This document shows positions 51,471 through 61,929 of a DNA stretch of 64,000 nt, piece by piece. Under the pieces are notes generated by a model that was not told where the DNA came from, did not search any database, and saw only the letters and a program-made list of their open reading frames with translations. Origin of the DNA: Amoebophrya sp. A120 (taxonomy: Eukaryota > Sar > Dinophyceae > Syndiniales > Amoebophryaceae); NCBI GenBank assembly GCA_905178155.1, contig CAJINV010000009.1:372001-436000 (forward strand), written 5' to 3'. Position 1 is the first letter of the stretch, and every line of letters starts with the position of its first letter. The translations under genes and the position numbers were made by a program.

Positions 51471-52320
51471 GTAGGTCTATCTCTACTTTCCCTACGCAAA
51501 TTTTGCAGATCGCCACCCGGACTTTCCGAGTTCTGGGATGATGCTCCGGAGCTGAGAGATTTTTGTACTTCGAGCTGATATTTTTCTTCAGATTCATTTG
51601 CAAAACAAGTGAGAATTTTGCAAAACAAGATTAAATGAAAAAATGACGTCTAAGAGGACTCTATCTTAGATAGAGTTTTTCCCCTCTGCTCCTGCACGGG
51701 TCATGCAGACGAAAATGAACTTACGAGAGCTTTGTTTTAGTTTACCTTTTCTTTCAAATGAACTTACCGACGAACGAACTTTTATTTTGTTGCCGGGCAC
51801 AATAAATGCCGAATTTGAATGAAAGCCGTCTAGTCGATACAATGATCACCCTTCCAAACAAATAAAGAACTCACCGAAACGATTTGGACTCCTGTTACTT
51901 TGACACGAGAACATGAACAACGAACTCTTCTTTTCGCTTTCGATTTTGGTTTCGCTTGTCTAAAGATTGCCAGTTCCTTCGGGTGTGCGGTGGTATTGAT
52001 GCCGCAGCGTTTGCCGATACACCCTTTCAAACGGACATCGGTCTTGTTTTCCGACCATGTACCTACAGCCATTGTGTTCGTGTGAGTATGAAGAACCGTT
52101 TACGTTTTTCATCCCAGTAACAGATGGAAGGTGAAGCGATTTCTGTGGAGAGAGGAGGTGTGTGCCAAATGGCTACTTGCTTCATCTATCTGGAGCGACA
52201 TGTGTTTTGCCGATTCAAGGCAACGTCTTGGCTGCGTCATTTTTCACCTGTTTTTCCTCTTTGAGTGCTGTCTTGCTTTTGGAGCAGACTGGTTTTAAAA
52301 AATCAAGCCTACTGAAAAAA
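51471..52320. other. Intergenic region with short repeats and a hairpin
   Basis: TTTGCAAAACAAG is repeated at 51597-51609 and 51617-51629. A palindrome, ACTCTATCT-T-AGATAGAGT, lies at 51658-51676 and runs into TTTTT, about 190 bases after the RING gene stop. An in-frame extension upstream of 52321 (from GTG 52162) is not used because it lacks an ATG. Confidence 0.55.
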
Positions 52321-53907
52321 ATGCCCGCCTCCGCGTCGCAGCGAAGCAAGCGGAAGGGGAATCAAAAATGCAAGACAGACGACGTTGCGGCTCCAATCGA
52401 GCAACGAGAGAACGCAGCGACCCCGCCCACCGCACGTACGTCTACAGCTCCCGATTTCGAGGGCACCGACCTGCTAGCAAACCAGATTTACGCCAAGTTG
52501 CTGAATACGCTCCGTCTGAAATACGAGAGAATCGTCGCGAAGCCGGAGTGGTGGTGGATTCAAGACGAATGTCTGGCGCTGGTGGCGAAGCAATTGAAGA
52601 AGAACGACTACGCCTTTATCGACGGTTTTCTGCCCGCGAACACCGCGCTCCGGCTCCGAACAGAGGTGCAGAAGTGCGACGCCGACGGGAGGCTGAACCC
52701 CGCTGGCGTGGTGAATGGAAAAACAGAAACCGCGTACATCGAGCAGAGCACCCGAGGCGACCGTGTCGGCTGGTTCAATACGAACAACGCAGAGTCGTGG
52801 GAACTGAAGGGCGGCGCGGCGGAGGGCATCGACGACGCAAACAAGTGCAGCAGTGACAACTCGGGCTGGAGATACGGCCCGATGCTGGATGACACGGGCA
52901 TGAAGGTTTCCACTCTGGTGAACGAGCTGAAAGTGTACTTCCCCCCGAAGGAAGACCTGGACCGGATCAACTCCCGTTCGCACCACATGGTGGCCTGCTA
53001 CCCGGGCGGAAATGCGCGGTACACGAAGCACTACGACAACGACGGAAAGCATCCGCAGCTCTCGAAGCGCGTGCTAACGTGTCTGGTGTACTTGAACCCG
53101 GAAATGGAAATCGACGGCGGAAGTCTGTGCGTGTACAAGGCGGATGACTCCGATTGCCTGCGCTCCGCGGTCGCGCCGAAGCTGGGTCGGTTACTGCTGT
53201 TCTTCAGTGACAAGCGCGTGCCGCACGAGGTACGCCCGAGTAAAACGATGCGTTACAGCGTCACCACGTGGTTCCTGGACAGCAACGGAAGGGGTGCGGG
53301 GAGTGAGGCGGATGCGAGCTACCCAGCATCGACGACTGCTGTTGCAGAGGTTGGACAAGACGAAGCGACAAAGTCATCGTCGGGCACCAGTACGAAAACG
53401 CCTGTGTCTGAAACTGAATGTGAGCAACAGGACCAAGCGCCCGTCGACGATAAAGAAAAGGACAAACTACAGACGACGTCACAAATCAAAGATGATGCCT
53501 CCGACAACACGCTCCTGAGCGAACTTCACAGAGACAATGGCAACGGGAAAGGGGTAGACATAGAAAAGCAAAGAGAGGATATCAGTACAGCAAAGACCAA
53601 CGGGAGTATGAGTAAGTCACTGTCTCGTATTGAAAGTGAAACTGACACGAGCTCGGCACTGCGTAGCAGAGCACAGTTCCAGATTAGCTGGAAGGATCGA
53701 ACCACGTTGGAGATTTTTGTCGATGGGGACAATGTCGAATGTCCGGAGTTGGAGTTTAATGGCAAGGAAATCCGGATTCTGAACAGTGATGGCGGCGTCG
53801 CGGCACAGGTTGTGGTGGAGTACAGAACGAGTAGCTACTCGTGCAAGTGGAGCTCGAAGAAGAGAAGACTGCAGGTTCTCTTTGTGGCGGAGGAACCATC
53901 AGGATAA
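52321..53907 (+). CDS. EGLN/prolyl-4-hydroxylase-type 2OG-Fe(II) oxygenase with extra C-terminal domain
   Basis: This protein has 528 residues from ATG 52321. The catalytic domain matches the EGLN (PHD) class: ALVAKQLKKNDYAFIDGFLP, RGDRVGWFN, MVACYPGGNARYTKHYDND with the iron-binding HxD (His237/Asp239, codon 53029), RVLTCLVYLN, DGGSLCVYK, LGRLLLFFSDKRVPHEV with the distal His302 (codon 53224), and RYSVTTWF with Arg311 for 2-oxoglutarate. All ligands are present. A Lys-rich N-terminus and a low-complexity linker (about 53290-53660) flank it. The last 75 residues (FQISWKDRTTLEIFVDGDNVECPELEFNGKEIRIL...KWSSKKRRLQVLFVAEE) form a strand-rich unit reminiscent of CS/PIH-type beta sandwiches; that resemblance is tentative. 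In protists such hydroxylases modify Skp1 or ribosomal proteins, so an oxygen-sensing or translation-related role is possible. Confidence 0.82.
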   Translation: MPASASQRSKRKGNQKCKTDDVAAPIEQRENAATPPTARTSTAPDFEGTDLLANQIYAKLLNTLRLKYERIVAKPEWWWIQDECLALVAKQLKKNDYAFIDGFLPANTALRLRTEVQKCDADGRLNPAGVVNGKTETAYIEQSTRGDRVGWFNTNNAESWELKGGAAEGIDDANKCSSDNSGWRYGPMLDDTGMKVSTLVNELKVYFPPKEDLDRINSRSHHMVACYPGGNARYTKHYDNDGKHPQLSKRVLTCLVYLNPEMEIDGGSLCVYKADDSDCLRSAVAPKLGRLLLFFSDKRVPHEVRPSKTMRYSVTTWFLDSNGRGAGSEADASYPASTTAVAEVGQDEATKSSSGTSTKTPVSETECEQQDQAPVDDKEKDKLQTTSQIKDDASDNTLLSELHRDNGNGKGVDIEKQREDISTAKTNGSMSKSLSRIESETDTSSALRSRAQFQISWKDRTTLEIFVDGDNVECPELEFNGKEIRILNSDGGVAAQVVVEYRTSSYSCKWSSKKRRLQVLFVAEEPSG

Positions 53908-54289
53908 AAGTGGTCTAGCATGATGGCAATCTTTACTCCCGAACAACGTGGCAGATTTTCGTCCGAGCCTTTCTATGGTGCGTCGAAGTCGAAGAGGAAG
54001 TGGAAGAATCCTTCAGAGCATAACAAATTCACTCGTGAAACGGTGTGCAATCGTGACATGGACGATGTTCCGATTTTGATGTCAGGTTTATGTTTGTGGC
54101 TCTGGCCGTTTTTTTTGTTTTTGTCCTTTCCACAATTTGAAGTAAGCAGGAGGGGGCTACAGTACTGTATCTAATCTTTTTTTCCCCATCCCGTTCTTGC
54201 TACCACTAGTACGACTACGACCTCCCCCAGAACCCGTACCCAACCAGCAACTAACGCTCCAGCGTGAGTAGCCTTCAGAGCCCAACAAG
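53908..54289. other. Short intergenic region, no feature recognised
   Basis: Open frame 53920-54174 begins at ATG but shows no similarity and ends in a T-rich hydrophobic run. I do not call it. Confidence 0.5.
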
Positions 54290-56110
54290 ATGGAGTATTC
54301 TTTGAAGCCTCTGCTGATCGACCCCGTTTGGAGTCGTCTTTCACAGCTAATCCTTCCGAGGAACGAGCTGTACGAAGACAAGTACCGGTTTCAAAGAAAT
54401 CTCGGGGAAAAAGACATCAAAGCCCTAAAAAACGACTTCCGGACAGTCACTTCCTGTACCTCCCGTGCGCCGACCCCAACCGCTTTGGGCTTTCTTGATA
54501 AGCAAATCGCGGGAAGGATAAACCCTCCTGTCTTGCTGCCGTCGGAGGACGATTTTGCGGTAGCTCTACTGACATCTTCGTCGACTGGTGAAGTCGCGGG
54601 AGATTTTCATGAGCAGTCAGCACAAGATAGCAGTTCCAGCGACGAGCCAGTTTACGGGATAGATTTTGCCAAAGTACAAAATACATGTATTGGAGCTAGT
54701 AGCTCATCATCATCGAGTAGTTCATCTTCATGTTCAATTTCTTCGAGCAGTTTGTCAAGTAGCTGCAAATATCGTCCGTCAGCATCTTCTTTATCTTCCG
54801 AATCAATAAGCGATCCCTGTGTAGTACGTGTAGCCATCGAGGACCATCTTCACGTTGATGAGAAAGACGACGACGCTTTCGAGGCCCCAACGTCCTTTGT
54901 CGATTGTCCGGCTCCAGTGTTAGTGCCACGACCGAAAAGCAACATTGGCCGGCCTAGCTCGAAAGAAGAAAACAACCACAAAAATTCCAGCTGCACGGAC
55001 ACCGCTGTAGTTCTTTCGGATGACAAGCCGCGTCAACATAATTCGCAGTACAACCATACGCATACGAGTAACTACTGCTTCTATTCGAAGCAAAAAAATG
55101 AAACAGATTCAAATGCATTGCTCTTCACATCTTCGTCGACATGTACATCTCAATCGTCTAGATTACGTTCGTCAACAAGTTCAACTTCAACAACGAAAGA
55201 GGTTGACCAGCCAGGAATTACAACTTCAGAAATATCATCATCATCTTCACAGTCTGCGAAAAATCAACAAGGAGAAGCGTCTGCTCGGCCGCTATCACTA
55301 CCCTTACCACTTTTACCGGAATCTGATTTTGAGAATGGCACACAACAAGAAATATTTTTAAGCGACGCCGCGTTTGAGCACCAGAGCCACCAAGACCCTG
55401 AGCAACACCAGCTCGAAAATGTGACTGCACGCCCCCAGTGCCCGCGCGTCGCATTCCCAGCAGCTGATGGAAGTCCTTCGACTGTGCCCGGGACCTGCGC
55501 GGCTCCTGCTCCTGCGTCGACCTCTGACGACGGCCCGACCGCGCTCTCAACATATTCACGATCAATGCTGTTGCACGTGAAGAAGTGGACGAGGCAGCCG
55601 CAACGAAAAGATACACCATCATACTTGGGTGGGACAAGCACAGCCACAGACCGTCACCGCATTGATTTCCTTGTGAGTCTGGTAAAACTCCTCAGGGTCG
55701 AGCACTGTGCTTCCCGCGAGAGGTACCCATTCGAACCTCCTGGGCAGGAGCGCCCTCTCGGTTGCAAATCCGCTGCAGCTCCGTTGTCCAGCAAGACTTT
55801 CAAAGATCGACACGCGAAAGATCATTCCAATCAAAAGCAACTTGCGCAAAGTTCCGTTGCCGCTAGTTCCGTTGCGTCGTCATTAAGTTCTGCAGCGGTA
55901 GCGGGCCGGAGAAGAAAGAGGCAAGGCTCTGACCACGACATGGAGATTCTGAACGGCGGCCGGCGTGTGAAACGCAATGCCAATGTAAATGTTTCCGCGA
56001 AGGGAACATCGTGTGTGAAAGTGGAAGCCGACGAAGTGCGGAAGGTGATCGAAAAGGAAAAGGCGAAGGGAGGACGGACGTATCGATGGTTCTTGGTGTT
56101 CTTTCTCTAA
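54290..56110 (+). CDS. Unrecognised Ser-rich protein; probably first exon of a larger gene
   Basis: This is not recognised. The 606-residue frame begins MEYSLKPLLIDPVWSRLSQLILPRNELYEDKYRFQRN, a plausible short folded start. A polyserine run (about 54699-54770) and long Ser/Thr/Asp-rich disordered sequence follow. A second ordered-looking part is TDRHRIDFLVSLVKLLRVEHCASRERYPFEPPGQERP (near 55648). A basic patch, GRRRKRQGSDHD (near 55905), resembles a nuclear localisation signal. The end (EVRKVIEKEKAKGGRTYRWFLVFFL) turns hydrophobic only in the last residues, as expected when an exon reads into an intron. The next open frame at about 56366 lacks an ATG and begins at a good acceptor, so the two are likely joined. 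One in-phase choice is GTATCG (56088) to GACAG (56382). A nuclear protein is a guess. Confidence 0.5.
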   Translation: MEYSLKPLLIDPVWSRLSQLILPRNELYEDKYRFQRNLGEKDIKALKNDFRTVTSCTSRAPTPTALGFLDKQIAGRINPPVLLPSEDDFAVALLTSSSTGEVAGDFHEQSAQDSSSSDEPVYGIDFAKVQNTCIGASSSSSSSSSSSCSISSSSLSSSCKYRPSASSLSSESISDPCVVRVAIEDHLHVDEKDDDAFEAPTSFVDCPAPVLVPRPKSNIGRPSSKEENNHKNSSCTDTAVVLSDDKPRQHNSQYNHTHTSNYCFYSKQKNETDSNALLFTSSSTCTSQSSRLRSSTSSTSTTKEVDQPGITTSEISSSSSQSAKNQQGEASARPLSLPLPLLPESDFENGTQQEIFLSDAAFEHQSHQDPEQHQLENVTARPQCPRVAFPAADGSPSTVPGTCAAPAPASTSDDGPTALSTYSRSMLLHVKKWTRQPQRKDTPSYLGGTSTATDRHRIDFLVSLVKLLRVEHCASRERYPFEPPGQERPLGCKSAAAPLSSKTFKDRHAKDHSNQKQLAQSSVAASSVASSLSSAAVAGRRRKRQGSDHDMEILNGGRRVKRNANVNVSAKGTSCVKVEADEVRKVIEKEKAKGGRTYRWFLVFFL

Positions 56111-56365
56111 GCGTCTTGAACAACTTGCCATGCCGTCCCTTTCTTGATGTTTGTTGTGCATGATCTAATAAGGTTGTAGTTAGCTGGTCACCGGCGTTAT
56201 GCAACTGCAGCGAGACGTGTCCGTGACCGTGTGTTGCGCTCCACAGCCCTTGTCACGCGTCCGTTCTTCTTGTATATTTTTTAGAACATGTTGAAGTACG
56301 ACCGAGATGATGTAGCTCAAGACTAGCACAGAAATCGCCACTTTTTCCGTCTGATAACTACTCAG

Positions 56366-58368
56366 TGTCTGTCCGAGACAGCGTCAACATCGATGAAAAC
56401 GATCCTGCGTTTGCTCATCAAAAGATCCCTGAGGAAACAGCGCACACCGCTTCTGCTCCTTTTCCTACGATCATTCTGGAGCAGGTAGAGGATCCAGATC
56501 CTGTTGCGCGCGATTTTTCAAGATGTTTGACGCCGCCAAGAAGCACTTGCAAGTCGTGCAAAAGAAAAGGCAAGGCGGGCTCGCCCAAGTCTTGTCCGTC
56601 GGCGGGCGTGCCTTCTGTGACAGAATCAAATGGAAGATTTGGTGCACTAGTGTGCAGCAGCCACACAAGTAAAAGCCAGTCAATTTCAAAAAACAACTCT
56701 TCATCTGCAACTCGTCCATCTCTTGTGAGTAGAAGTAGCAAAGCACAACAAGAAGCTGGCCACTCCTGTGATGATTGTTCTTCTTCCATCAACGAAAGCG
56801 AACTCACACAAGAAGTGAGAAGCCAAAGCTCATGTCTCATCGCTTCTTCATCTTCTAGCGACGACAACACCTCGGCCGGCGCGGGAAATCCTTGTTCACG
56901 CCTGTGCGTCGGGCAAAATCGTCTTCGGGGGATTTTTTCTGATGATAACTCCGGGAAGGAGCACGAAAAACTACACGAAAATCAAAGGGACAAGAACTGC
57001 AGTGCGGAAGCCATATTTGAAGAAAGAACGCACCAACTACCTGTAGAAGTGCCGGAAGCTGTGCGATCAGTGATTACCACTCCTTTGTCGCCATCCCGCG
57101 ACGAAGTAGTGGCTTTTCCGACGACTAAAGCGGATGATCATGTGCACCACGAGCAAAGCGGTACTGAAGACGGCGTCGTGGCACCAGAAACAGTTGACCT
57201 GATAGAGTTCGGCTGCACACCTCCGCGTGACAACAACCTGTCCCGCTCGGCCCAGCGCGTCACCCCGTTCTCTTCGCCAACGAGAAAAACTGTTTTTCCT
57301 GAAATAAAGACAACTGAAATAAATCCAACACGTTCAACGTCAAGCAACGGCGACGCAGTCCTGATCGACTTGCTCGACCCTGGCTACATCTTCGAGGAAG
57401 AAAAAACAGGAAAAGAGGCAGGAATCTCTTCTGGGCGACGAGAGGATCTCGTACATCCAACAGAAGCAACGATAAGCACGTGTCGTAACGTACTTTCAAG
57501 CGCGATCACACCACCAGCCGAAAAAATGGCAGCACACACGGAAGCTCGCTTGCAAGATGACATCAATGCGCTCTTTGGGGAAATGCCAACGCAGCAGAGC
57601 AAGGCCAGCACAATGGTGCAGCACACTAGAAAAACGACAAACACGACCGCGCCCACGGCACGAGATGGGCTAGGAACAGCAGCAACCACAACAGCCAGAA
57701 GGAACAAAAAGAAGAGGGCTGACATGTGCAGTGACAGCTCTGGGTATTACGACTCCGAGAGCAGCTGTTCCGACTCCGACAGCCAGACTAGTAATTCCTC
57801 GGATGTCCTTGTTGACAGCACTACTGAGGAACGAGTGTACTGGTCTCCCTCGCCCAATAAACGCGCAAACGGACGACCAGCGGAAGAAAAGGCGGCGGCG
57901 AATCATAGCAAAGGTCAAAACTGCGGCGATTTTTGTGCAGGGTTTTCGGCTCCTTCGCATTCGACGGCGCAGCATCAGCCAGATATGGCTACGGGCTCTT
58001 CTTCTATGTGTAAAGAGTCGCGACGTGGTGAAGAAGAAACGCGGAGAGAGAATCCATTTCCGAAGTTGCTTGACTTACTCGAGCGCCAGACGGCAGGAAG
58101 TTCGCTCCACCCCCGGAAGCTCGAGCTGATGCGAGCAGCGATTCCGGAGGATTTGTTTGACAAGTTCCTGTCTTCGATGCAAACCGCGGAGCGCGAACTG
58201 CTTGAAGGTCTCTCAACAGAGTTCGACAGGCGACAAGGACGGGCTTCCTCTGTACAAACGGAAGTGCAGCTGGTAAAGAAAAAGAAGTTTTATTCGCCAC
58301 TGCCAGATGGGACAATGAAACCGTGGCAGCGCTGGGAAGCCGACGACAGGTGCAAATATTATGTATGA
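56366..58368 (+). CDS. Unrecognised Ser-rich protein; probably downstream exon of the preceding gene
   Basis: The frame stays open back to 56311 without an ATG, and the first internal Met is far downstream, so this segment needs an upstream exon. CTCAG at 56361-56365 and GACAG near 56382 are candidate acceptors. It encodes about 665 residues, mostly disordered and rich in Ser, Thr, Glu and Asp. A CXXC-like pair (CKSCKRKGKAG) occurs near 56547. The C-terminus is ordered: NPFPKLLDLLERQTAGSSLHPRKLELMRAAIPEDLFDKFLSSMQTAERELLEGL, a helical segment, followed by KKKKFYSPLPDGTMKPWQRWEADDRCKYYV. I know no family with this end. Composition resembles the preceding frame. Confidence 0.5.
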
Positions 58369-58435
58369 TGTGCCACGTGCTTTTCCTGTTAATTTCAGCC
58401 TGAAATAAAGTCAGCTACTCATCTGGTACTTATAC

Positions 58436-60394
58436 ATGGCTGTCCTTGCTTCATTTACTTACTCGTCCCCCGTCCGAAAAATGAACGCAATAATCAGGGC
58501 CCCACTCGTCGAAGATTTTCCCGAGCCTATGCGCGACGTCGTGAAAAGGGCGTACAGCGAGGGCGTTTTTTTCGTCCGGTGGACGGGCAAGGTCGAGCAC
58601 TACGGGAAGCAAAACAAGAAGGAGTGGCCACTGTACGAGGTCGACAAGGACAATCGCACGGGGTGCATTGTGTTGCCCCAACCGAAGCACGTGACCGCGT
58701 CGCAGAACGAGATGGCAGCCTGCGGCACAGTTTTGGAATACCTGCCCATCGAGTCGAAACCCGTGCAGAAGGAGTTCTACTGTTTTTTGTGCCGAAAGTA
58801 CGCCGGCTTTGACGCCCCGAACGGCGACGAGCTGAAGGAGCACCTAAATTCCAAACTGCACGAGAAGAAGATGTCGCACGTCGCCACCGACCCAGCCTAC
58901 AAGAGCCATCACTACAAGCACGTTTTCGACTACGGTGACAGCCTGATGTTCGAAAAGAGGAGCACTGGAGATCCGGGCAGCGACGTCGCGACGTCGGTAG
59001 CAGAGGTCTTAGAACTCTGTGTGGAGGCTCCCGCTCCTTCTCCCAGCTCGCCCGCCACGCCAGTCGATACGCCAAGGAACACACACAATCGGACGGAAAG
59101 AGGTGATTCCGCCGCTGGGAAGAAAGTGGCGCCGTTGCCGCATTTTTTTACCGTTACCAGTGAAGCACAAGGCTCGGCTTCCTCCGACTCGGAGACGGAG
59201 GAAGACGCTGCGGGGCGGAATACTAGACACGAAGCGAAGCAGTGGAATCGCAATATTCACAGCAGCGAAGAGCGCTGCAAATATTCCAAAAGGTAGTTGT
59301 AGTTCTAGTTGCAGTGCATTTCCTCCCTTGATTGCGTGCATAAAAAGTGTCTTCGTGATCTCCTCTCATCTTCACTCTTTTTCGCAAAATTTACATTTCG
59401 ATATAAACAAGAATTTTTGCAACGCCAGGTCTACTTCGAATGCTGGTGCGGGGGAGAGTTGCAGTGGCGCAAAAGCAAGCGCGATTTCGACCACAACGAC
59501 CCAAAACCTTGTGGAGAACGAATCGGCTCCAGAAATAAGACACGCGGAGATCATGCAAGCCGAAATGGCTAAGTACGGCGTCACGGCGGAAGAATGTCGA
59601 CAACAGGGCCACATCCAGTGGGCTGAGAAGCAGATGCGAAAGCACGGCAAAACACCGGAGGAGATAGGCAGAATCTGCGAAGCCATTGGCGAAGAAGAAT
59701 GCTGCCGAAGATGGACGGGAATAGGCTTGCGATATTTTGCCTTCCATTTCGAGCGGGAGAGACGAGAAACAGAAGAACGAGCAAAGCGTTTGGAAGAAGA
59801 ACGGGCAAGAGAACTGGAAACGCGACGCATTGATGATGCGGCCGCGCAAGAGGACAGCAACTCGGGGCAACACAAAGAAGTTAAGAAAATGACTCGGAAA
59901 GATATTCTGTTTGCGCGCGCCACTTACCTCCAGCGGAAGTTATTCGACATGAGGACAGGCATGCCAAAGGTGCACGATAAAGTTGTGAAGTATTTGGTTG
60001 GCTGTTTACGAGCAATATCAATATGAACATCAACATCCTTGTTACCCCTACTGAGTCACTTATTGATTAGAAACTTAGGTTTCTCCATCTCCCAATAAAA
60101 TCGAACTATATTATAACACTACGACGCTTTATTTCTCGAAATATTACCCAGGTGCCGATCCCCGAGGGCAATCAGCCACCAACGCCGCAGGCGATCGTCG
60201 CTTGTTTACTTGCCCCGAGCGACAGTGACTCCGAGTCTTCCCAGGATTATGCGCCACCTGAACGCGAGCAGAGTCGCACTGTTCACGCATTTCTAAAATC
60301 CAAGGGCGATCCTGCGCGTTTCTTGGACAAGTACGTCGAGCGGGTTTTACGGGACAGAGAAAGTAGGGAGGAACAGTTCTTAAAGGGTGCTTAG
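58436..60394 (+). CDS. Zinc-finger and coiled-coil protein, three exons
   Basis: Exons 58436-59292, 59429-59969 and 60152-60394 join in frame through two GT...AG introns (GTAGTT...GCCAG, 136 bases; GTGCAC...CCCAG, 182 bases), giving 546 residues. Protein continuity across the junctions reads KYSKRSTSNAGAG and RTGMPKVPIPEGNQ. Exon 1 holds a compact domain (AYSEGVFFVRWTGKVEHYGKQNKKEWPLYEVDK) and a C2H2 finger of the matrin/U1 spacing, FYCFLCRKYAGFDAPNGDELKEHLNSKLHEKK (Cys pair near 58784, His pair near 58842-58860). Such fingers often bind RNA. Exon 2 carries a helical domain (EIMQAEMAKYGVTAEECRQQGHIQWAEKQMRKHGKTPEEIGRICEAIGEEECCRRW) and a charged coiled coil (FERERRETEERAKRLEEERARELE). Exon 3 ends FLDKYVERVLRDRESREEQFLKGA. 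Family unknown; an RNA-processing role is plausible. Confidence 0.72.
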
Positions 60395-60644
60395 GAACTG
60401 GAACAAAGATACTTTTTTCGTTTGTATCAAAAACAACGAAACTGCGAGTTGGAGTTTTGCCTGGAAGAAGAGCAAGACTATCATACTGGTATTTGATTAC
60501 ATATTCGGGATTTTGATTTAGGCATGAACATGCAAACAGAAACACCATCGCTGTTTATTGAATAAACGATCATGTCGATGTAGATTTCTTTGCATTGAAA
60601 CGCAAAGAGAAAGAGCAGCAGCTCCAAAAGAAAAAATTGTAATC
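60395..60644. other. Spacer between the zinc-finger gene and the inverted-repeat element
   Basis: Short AT-leaning sequence; nothing recognised. Confidence 0.4.
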
Positions 60645-60666
60645 TGGTAACCAAATGCGTGCGCGC

Positions 60667-60717
60667 GCGCGCGCAGAGCGCGCGCCGGCCCACGAAGCCG
60701 GCGCGCGCGCTCTGCGC
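60667..60717. repeat. GC-rich inverted repeat (hairpin) beside the gap
   Basis: The left arm 60667-60687 (GCGCGCAGAGC...GCCGGC) pairs with 60695-60717 around the loop CCACGAA, with one two-base bulge. It is almost pure G+C and immediately precedes the gap region. Such a structure could by itself hinder sequencing or assembly. Confidence 0.9.
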
Positions 60718-60785
60718 GCTTGCGATATTGCTTAGCAAACGCAGCGCGAAGGCAGTTGCCGTTACCATATAGGGCAACCGCCGGG

Positions 60786-61733
60786 NNNNNNNNNNNNNNN
60801 NNNNNNNNNNNNNNNNNNNNNNNNNNNNNNNNNNNNNNNNNNNNNNNNNNNNNNNNNNNNNNNNNNNNNNNNNNNNNNNNNNNNNNNNNNNNNNNNNNNN
60901 NNNNNNNNNNNNNNNNNNNNNNNNNNNNNNNNNNNNNNNNNNNNNNNNNNNNNNNNNNNNNNNNNNNNNNNNNNNNNNNNNNNNNNNNNNNNNNNNNNNN
61001 NNNNNNNNNNNNNNNNNNNNNNNNNNNNNNNNNNNNNNNNNNNNNNNNNNNNNNNNNNNNNNNNNNNNNNNNNNNNNNNNNNNNNNNNNNNNNNNNNNNN
61101 NNNNNNNNNNNNNNNNNNNNNNNNNNNNNNNNNNNNNNNNNNNNNNNNNNNNNNNNNNNNNNNNNNNNNNNNNNNNNNNNNNNNNNNNNNNNNNNNNNNN
61201 NNNNNNNNNNNNNNNNNNNNNNNNNNNNNNNNNNNNNNNNNNNNNNNNNNNNNNNNNNNNNNNNNNNNNNNNNNNNNNNNNNNNNNNNNNNNNNNNNNNN
61301 NNNNNNNNNNNNNNNNNNNNNNNNNNNNNNNNNNNNNNNNNNNNNNNNNNNNNNNNNNNNNNNNNNNNNNNNNNNNNNNNNNNNNNNNNNNNNNNNNNNN
61401 NNNNNNNNNNNNNNNNNNNNNNNNNNNNNNNNNNNNNNNNNNNNNNNNNNNNNNNNNNNNNNNNNNNNNNNNNNNNNNNNNNNNNNNNNNNNNNNNNNNN
61501 NNNNNNNNNNNNNNNNNNNNNNNNNNNNNNNNNNNNNNNNNNNNNNNNNNNNNNNNNNNNNNNNNNNNNNNNNNNNNNNNNNNNNNNNNNNNNNNNNNNN
61601 NNNNNNNNNNNNNNNNNNNNNNNNNNNNNNNNNNNNNNNNNNNNNNNNNNNNNNNNNNNNNNNNNNNNNNNNNNNNNNNNNNNNNNNNNNNNNNNNNNNN
61701 NNNNNNNNNNNNNNNNNNNNNNNNNNNNNNNNN
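60786..61733. other. Assembly gap (unknown bases)
   Basis: A run of 948 N. Open frames that span it are meaningless and are not annotated. Confidence 1.
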
Positions 61734-61825
61734 GCAGAAATTCGGCATCTTCCCCGGGTCTGAAATGGCCGATTTTGGTGGCCCAGCAGGGTTCGCGGGT
61801 TTGCGGTTTTCCACATACCTTCCTG

Positions 61826-61929
61826 GCCAGGTGGCCAGTTTGTCATGCAGGGTGCTAGAAAGGATGCCCCGCTGCGAGCCAGGTGGCCAGTTTGTCACGC
61901 AGGGGGCTACAAAGGATGTCCCGCTGCGA
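61826..61929. repeat. Tandem duplication, two 52-base copies
   Basis: GCCAGGTGGCCAGTTTGTCA begins each copy at 61826 and 61878; both end CCGCTGCGA, with about five differences between them. The first contains TTTGTCATGCAGGG, a motif also found inside several introns of this window. Located within the candidate element. Confidence 0.9.

Noticed and set aside
61826-61929. Possible CRISPR-like repeat unit
   Set aside because: There are only two adjacent copies without spacers, in a eukaryotic setting; it is a simple tandem duplication.
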